NCBI GenBank assembly: GCA_009885445.1
Contig: VFKQ01000400.1
Span: 1-6,262, forward strand
Direction: 5' to 3'
Length of the DNA: 6,262 bases
Source: Anaerolineaceae bacterium
GTDB lineage: Bacteria > Chloroflexota > Anaerolineae > Anaerolineales > Villigracilaceae
The translations under genes were made by a program, and so were the position numbers. Numbering within the stretch: position 1 is the first letter of the stretch; the number at the start of each line of letters is the position of its first letter. This document shows, in pieces, positions 4,249-6,262 of the stretch. The notes beneath the pieces are model-generated. The model saw nothing but the letters and a program-made list of their open reading frames with translations. It had not been told where the DNA came from and did no database searches.

Positions 4249-5763
4249 TTATCTCACTCCACACTTCGCCGATGTTTCTTCAAATTGATATTGCTTCGGC
4301 ACCGGCGAGAAGTAACTCTTGTTCGGCAGATATTCAAATTCACCGCCGAGATATAAATTGAAAATCGTGCGGAAGGTGTTCACCGGCGTGATGGTTTCGA
4401 CAATCGCATCTTGATGGCCGGGCAAATAATACGCGTTGAGAATTGTCAATCGAATGGCCTTGGGTTGAATCCACGGACCGTGGTCGCCTTGAATGATGAT
4501 GATCGGCGGCGTGGCAGATTGCGCCAGAATCTCCTCGACAATCTCGGTGATGGCTTTGCTGGCGTAGGTCAACTGCATCAGGTAGCCCTCTTCAAATTTA
4601 TCGGCGGGGTACATGTTTTTTTCGTTGAGGAACGAAAGCGAATCGGTTGGGCCGCCGTCCATGTCAAACACAAACGGCGGATGCGGCAAAATCAAATGCG
4701 CAAAAACAAATTTGGGGCCGGGCCGCGTTGCCAGCGTGGGCAATGTCTTCAGCGTGAACTCGCTGCGTTCGCGGTAGTGGGTGAAATCCAACAACTGCGT
4801 GTTGAGATAGCCTTCATCTTCCAGGGCGCGCAAGGCAGTGCGTTCGAGCACAACACTTTCGAATCCGGTCATGCCATTCGAAAGCGGATTCGATTCCATG
4901 TACACGTCCGCGTTATCCCACTCCGACCACGGGAATCCAGTTTCAAACGCATAGGTTGTGTAACCGCGTGCCTGCACATATTTTTTTACCGCATTGTTGC
5001 GAATCAAACTCGCCAGCGGCGCGCTCGATTCGCTTTCGGGCGTGATGCGTTCATCGAGCGCCGGCAGAAAATTCATATTGAGTGAAGACGCCAGCGAAAG
5101 TTCAGTGCGCACATAATTGCTCATCGCGCACTCGGCCACGTTGAAGCCCATCTCCTCAAGCCCCGTGATGAACGCCGAGTTGTCATAACCATACGCCATT
5201 TCCAACGTGTCAGAGCGCGTGTACATGTCGAGAATAATGTAATAAATATCCGGCGTCGGGCCGTCGTACGTCACCGTTTCAGATTTGGCGGATGCGCTGG
5301 ATGCCGTGCGCAATCCGATTTCGTACCACAGGATATTGCCGACGGAAAAAGCGACGAGTACCAGCGACATTGTATTCAGCGGCGCAACCCACGCTTCAAA
5401 GCGCACCTTGGGGCGGGTTGCCCAAAATAAGCCGATCAACCCGAGGGCGACTGCGGCACTCAGCAGATAGTCAGTGCGCGCGTAATCGGGCGCAACCTCT
5501 TCGAGATAAATATACAAACTGCCATAGCCCGCGAACACAGAGATCCAGATTACGCTGGTGATTGCAGAGCGATACCAATCGCGCAGAATTAAGCGGAACA
5601 GTCCCATGACGAGCGCCGCGCCGAGCAAGACGATAGCCAGCGGACGCAGTCCCGCGATGGGGCGAGTCTGGCCGATGTTCACGGCCAGCGGAATCAGCAC
5701 AATTAATGAAGCAAATAACAACGGGTAGTAGGGGCGCGCGGAGGCTTTGTTGGCGGTCGTCAT
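4249..5763 (-). CDS. Membrane-anchored sulfatase/LtaS-like hydrolase or transferase
   Basis: Starting at ATG 5763 the protein has 504 residues. Five membrane helices lie at about 13-31, 40-61, 66-88, 100-116 and 132-150, followed by a large external alkaline-phosphatase-superfamily domain. Recognisable pieces are IYYIILDMYTRSD (about 173-185, a metal-ligand Asp at 179), SNYVRTELSLASSLN with T220 as the likely nucleophile by analogy with LtaS, HLILPH (356-361) and IQGDHGPW (about 424-431, Asp-His metal ligands). The Cys/Ser-x-Pro-x-Arg formylglycine motif of true sulfatases is absent, so transfer of a phospho-alcohol group (phosphoethanolamine or phosphoglycerol) to a glycan or lipid is more likely than sulfate removal. 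The upstream ATG at 5790 is less likely: the chosen one overlaps the preceding stop as ATGA and has AAGGA just before it. It is co-transcribed with the cytidylyltransferase. Confidence 0.83.
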   Translation of the reverse strand: MTTANKASARPYYPLLFASLIVLIPLAVNIGQTRPIAGLRPLAIVLLGAALVMGLFRLILRDWYRSAITSVIWISVFAGYGSLYIYLEEVAPDYARTDYLLSAAVALGLIGLFWATRPKVRFEAWVAPLNTMSLVLVAFSVGNILWYEIGLRTASSASAKSETVTYDGPTPDIYYIILDMYTRSDTLEMAYGYDNSAFITGLEEMGFNVAECAMSNYVRTELSLASSLNMNFLPALDERITPESESSAPLASLIRNNAVKKYVQARGYTTYAFETGFPWSEWDNADVYMESNPLSNGMTGFESVVLERTALRALEDEGYLNTQLLDFTHYRERSEFTLKTLPTLATRPGPKFVFAHLILPHPPFVFDMDGGPTDSLSFLNEKNMYPADKFEEGYLMQLTYASKAITEIVEEILAQSATPPIIIIQGDHGPWIQPKAIRLTILNAYYLPGHQDAIVETITPVNTFRTIFNLYLGGEFEYLPNKSYFSPVPKQYQFEETSAKCGVR

Positions 5764-5772
5764 TTTTTCCTT
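5760..5772 (-). promoter_or_regulatory. ATGA start-stop overlap with Shine-Dalgarno
   Basis: The TGA stop of the cytidylyltransferase (5762-5760) overlaps the ATG of the sulfatase-like gene (5763-5761). AAGGA at 5772-5768 lies four bases before the ATG. This decides the start of the downstream gene and implies translational coupling. It contrasts with the promoter-proximal genes of this window, which lack such a site. Confidence 0.8.
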
Positions 5773-6262
5773 CGCATCAGAAAATCGCAAATTTCGAAAT
5801 CAAGTTCTTCGTCAATGTCCCAGGCTTCGTCGGCATCTATTTCAAACATGATTGGTTTATCGCCAATGCGGTGTTTGCGGCGGATGAGATTCTCGCGCGT
5901 GAAAATGTACATGCATGAATTCTCGTCATACACAGGCGGCAGGTCTTGCGTCTGAATCAGTTCGAGCGGGTTGTGGTTGATGGCGCGCCCGTCGCTGAAA
6001 TACAAGCGGGTTTGCAGGCGGGTGACAGAGAAGAGTGAATCGTATTTGGGATAATTGTCAAACAACGCTTGGATGCCGCGCGAAATTGTTTCAGCTTTTA
6101 ATAGGGGATTCGTGCTGTGCGTTTGTAAATAAAAATCTGCGTTCACTTGGGCGGTGTCGTGCAGGAGGATTTCGTTCATGGGCACATCGTCAGCTTGTAG
6201 ATGCTCGGGGCGCTGAACCCGCACCACGCGCGGAAAGAGGCGTTGCAGGTCGCTGAGAATCG
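5760..6262 (-). CDS. Acylneuraminate-type cytidylyltransferase (CMP-sugar synthase), 5' end missing
   Basis: The visible 166 residues are the C-terminal two-thirds of a NeuA-type enzyme, usually about 230 residues; the first roughly 65, with the CTP-binding P-loop-like start, lie beyond the right edge. Diagnostic stretches are QTHSTNPLLKAETI (substrate-side loop), FSVTRLQTRLY, INHNPLELIQTQDLPPVYDE, CMYIFTREN and the acidic IMFEIDADEAWDIDEELDFE, where metal-binding aspartates are expected. It should couple CTP to a nonulosonic acid such as sialic, legionaminic or pseudaminic acid, releasing pyrophosphate, in the cytosol. The exact sugar cannot be told from this piece. The frame continues upstream of the GTG at 6227 to the window's edge, so that codon is not the start. 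Its stop overlaps the start of the sulfatase-like membrane gene. Confidence 0.85.
   Translation of the reverse strand, partial: ILSDLQRLFPRVVRVQRPEHLQADDVPMNEILLHDTAQVNADFYLQTHSTNPLLKAETISRGIQALFDNYPKYDSLFSVTRLQTRLYFSDGRAINHNPLELIQTQDLPPVYDENSCMYIFTRENLIRRKHRIGDKPIMFEIDADEAWDIDEELDFEICDFLMRRKK

Noticed and set aside
4411..5085. Plus-strand open frame of 224 codons
   Set aside because: It lies wholly antisense to the sulfatase-like gene, whose motifs are clear; the protein is rich in Arg/Gln/His without family features.
5764..5790. Upstream start at 5790 for the sulfatase-like gene
   Set aside because: It would overlap the cytidylyltransferase by 31 bases, whereas the ATG at 5763 forms a classic ATGA overlap with AAGGA just before it.

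Overview
The window looks like part of a bacterial surface-glycan (envelope polysaccharide or glycoprotein) locus. It is cut by an unusual density of small palindromic and mobile-type repeats. The mostly GC-rich genes, the REP/MITE-like palindromes scattered between and inside genes, and start codons placed directly behind -10 boxes would fit Chloroflexota (Anaerolineae-like). That assignment rests on resemblance recalled from memory, not on a marker gene.

Layout: (1) 1-101, minus strand: the first 33 codons of a gene that resembles MptE-like/DUF115 (Maf-type) glycan proteins. (2) 102-590: a gene-free repeat nest. It holds two copies of a palindromic module, two truncated copies of the 3' end of the SDR gene found further on, strong hairpins, and a 109-bp MITE-like element with 27-bp imperfect inverted ends. 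(3) 591-920, minus: an orphan MNT-type nucleotidyltransferase. (4) 998-1777, minus: an intact SDR oxidoreductase carrying an in-frame palindromic insertion. (5) 1800-1953: a 154-bp highly folded element with perfect 11-bp inverted ends. (6) 1965-2912, minus: a D-2-hydroxyacid dehydrogenase (phosphoglycerate dehydrogenase-like). (7) 2913-3002: back-to-back promoters. (8) 3003-4181, plus: a GT87/DUF2029-type polytopic glycosyltransferase, AT-rich in places and the only plus-strand gene. (9) 4249-5763, minus: a membrane protein with five N-terminal helices and a sulfatase/LtaS-like extracellular domain. (10) 5760-6262, minus: the C-terminal part of an acylneuraminate-type (CMP-sugar) cytidylyltransferase that runs off the window. 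Genes 9 and 10 overlap by ATGA and are almost certainly co-translated.

Function: a CMP-nonulosonate-type cytidylyltransferase, a DUF115/Maf-like gene, two NAD(P)-dependent dehydrogenases, a polyprenyl-phosphate-dependent glycosyltransferase and a sulfatase/phospho-transferase-like membrane enzyme together suggest synthesis and decoration of a glycan containing a sialic-acid-like sugar. The link is by neighbourhood only; no NeuB-type synthase is in view.

The most unusual content is non-coding: 3'-end fragments of one gene repeated beside palindromes with only silent differences, repeat elements inside open reading frames, and three genes whose ATG lies 5-6 nt after a -10 box, which predicts leaderless mRNAs.
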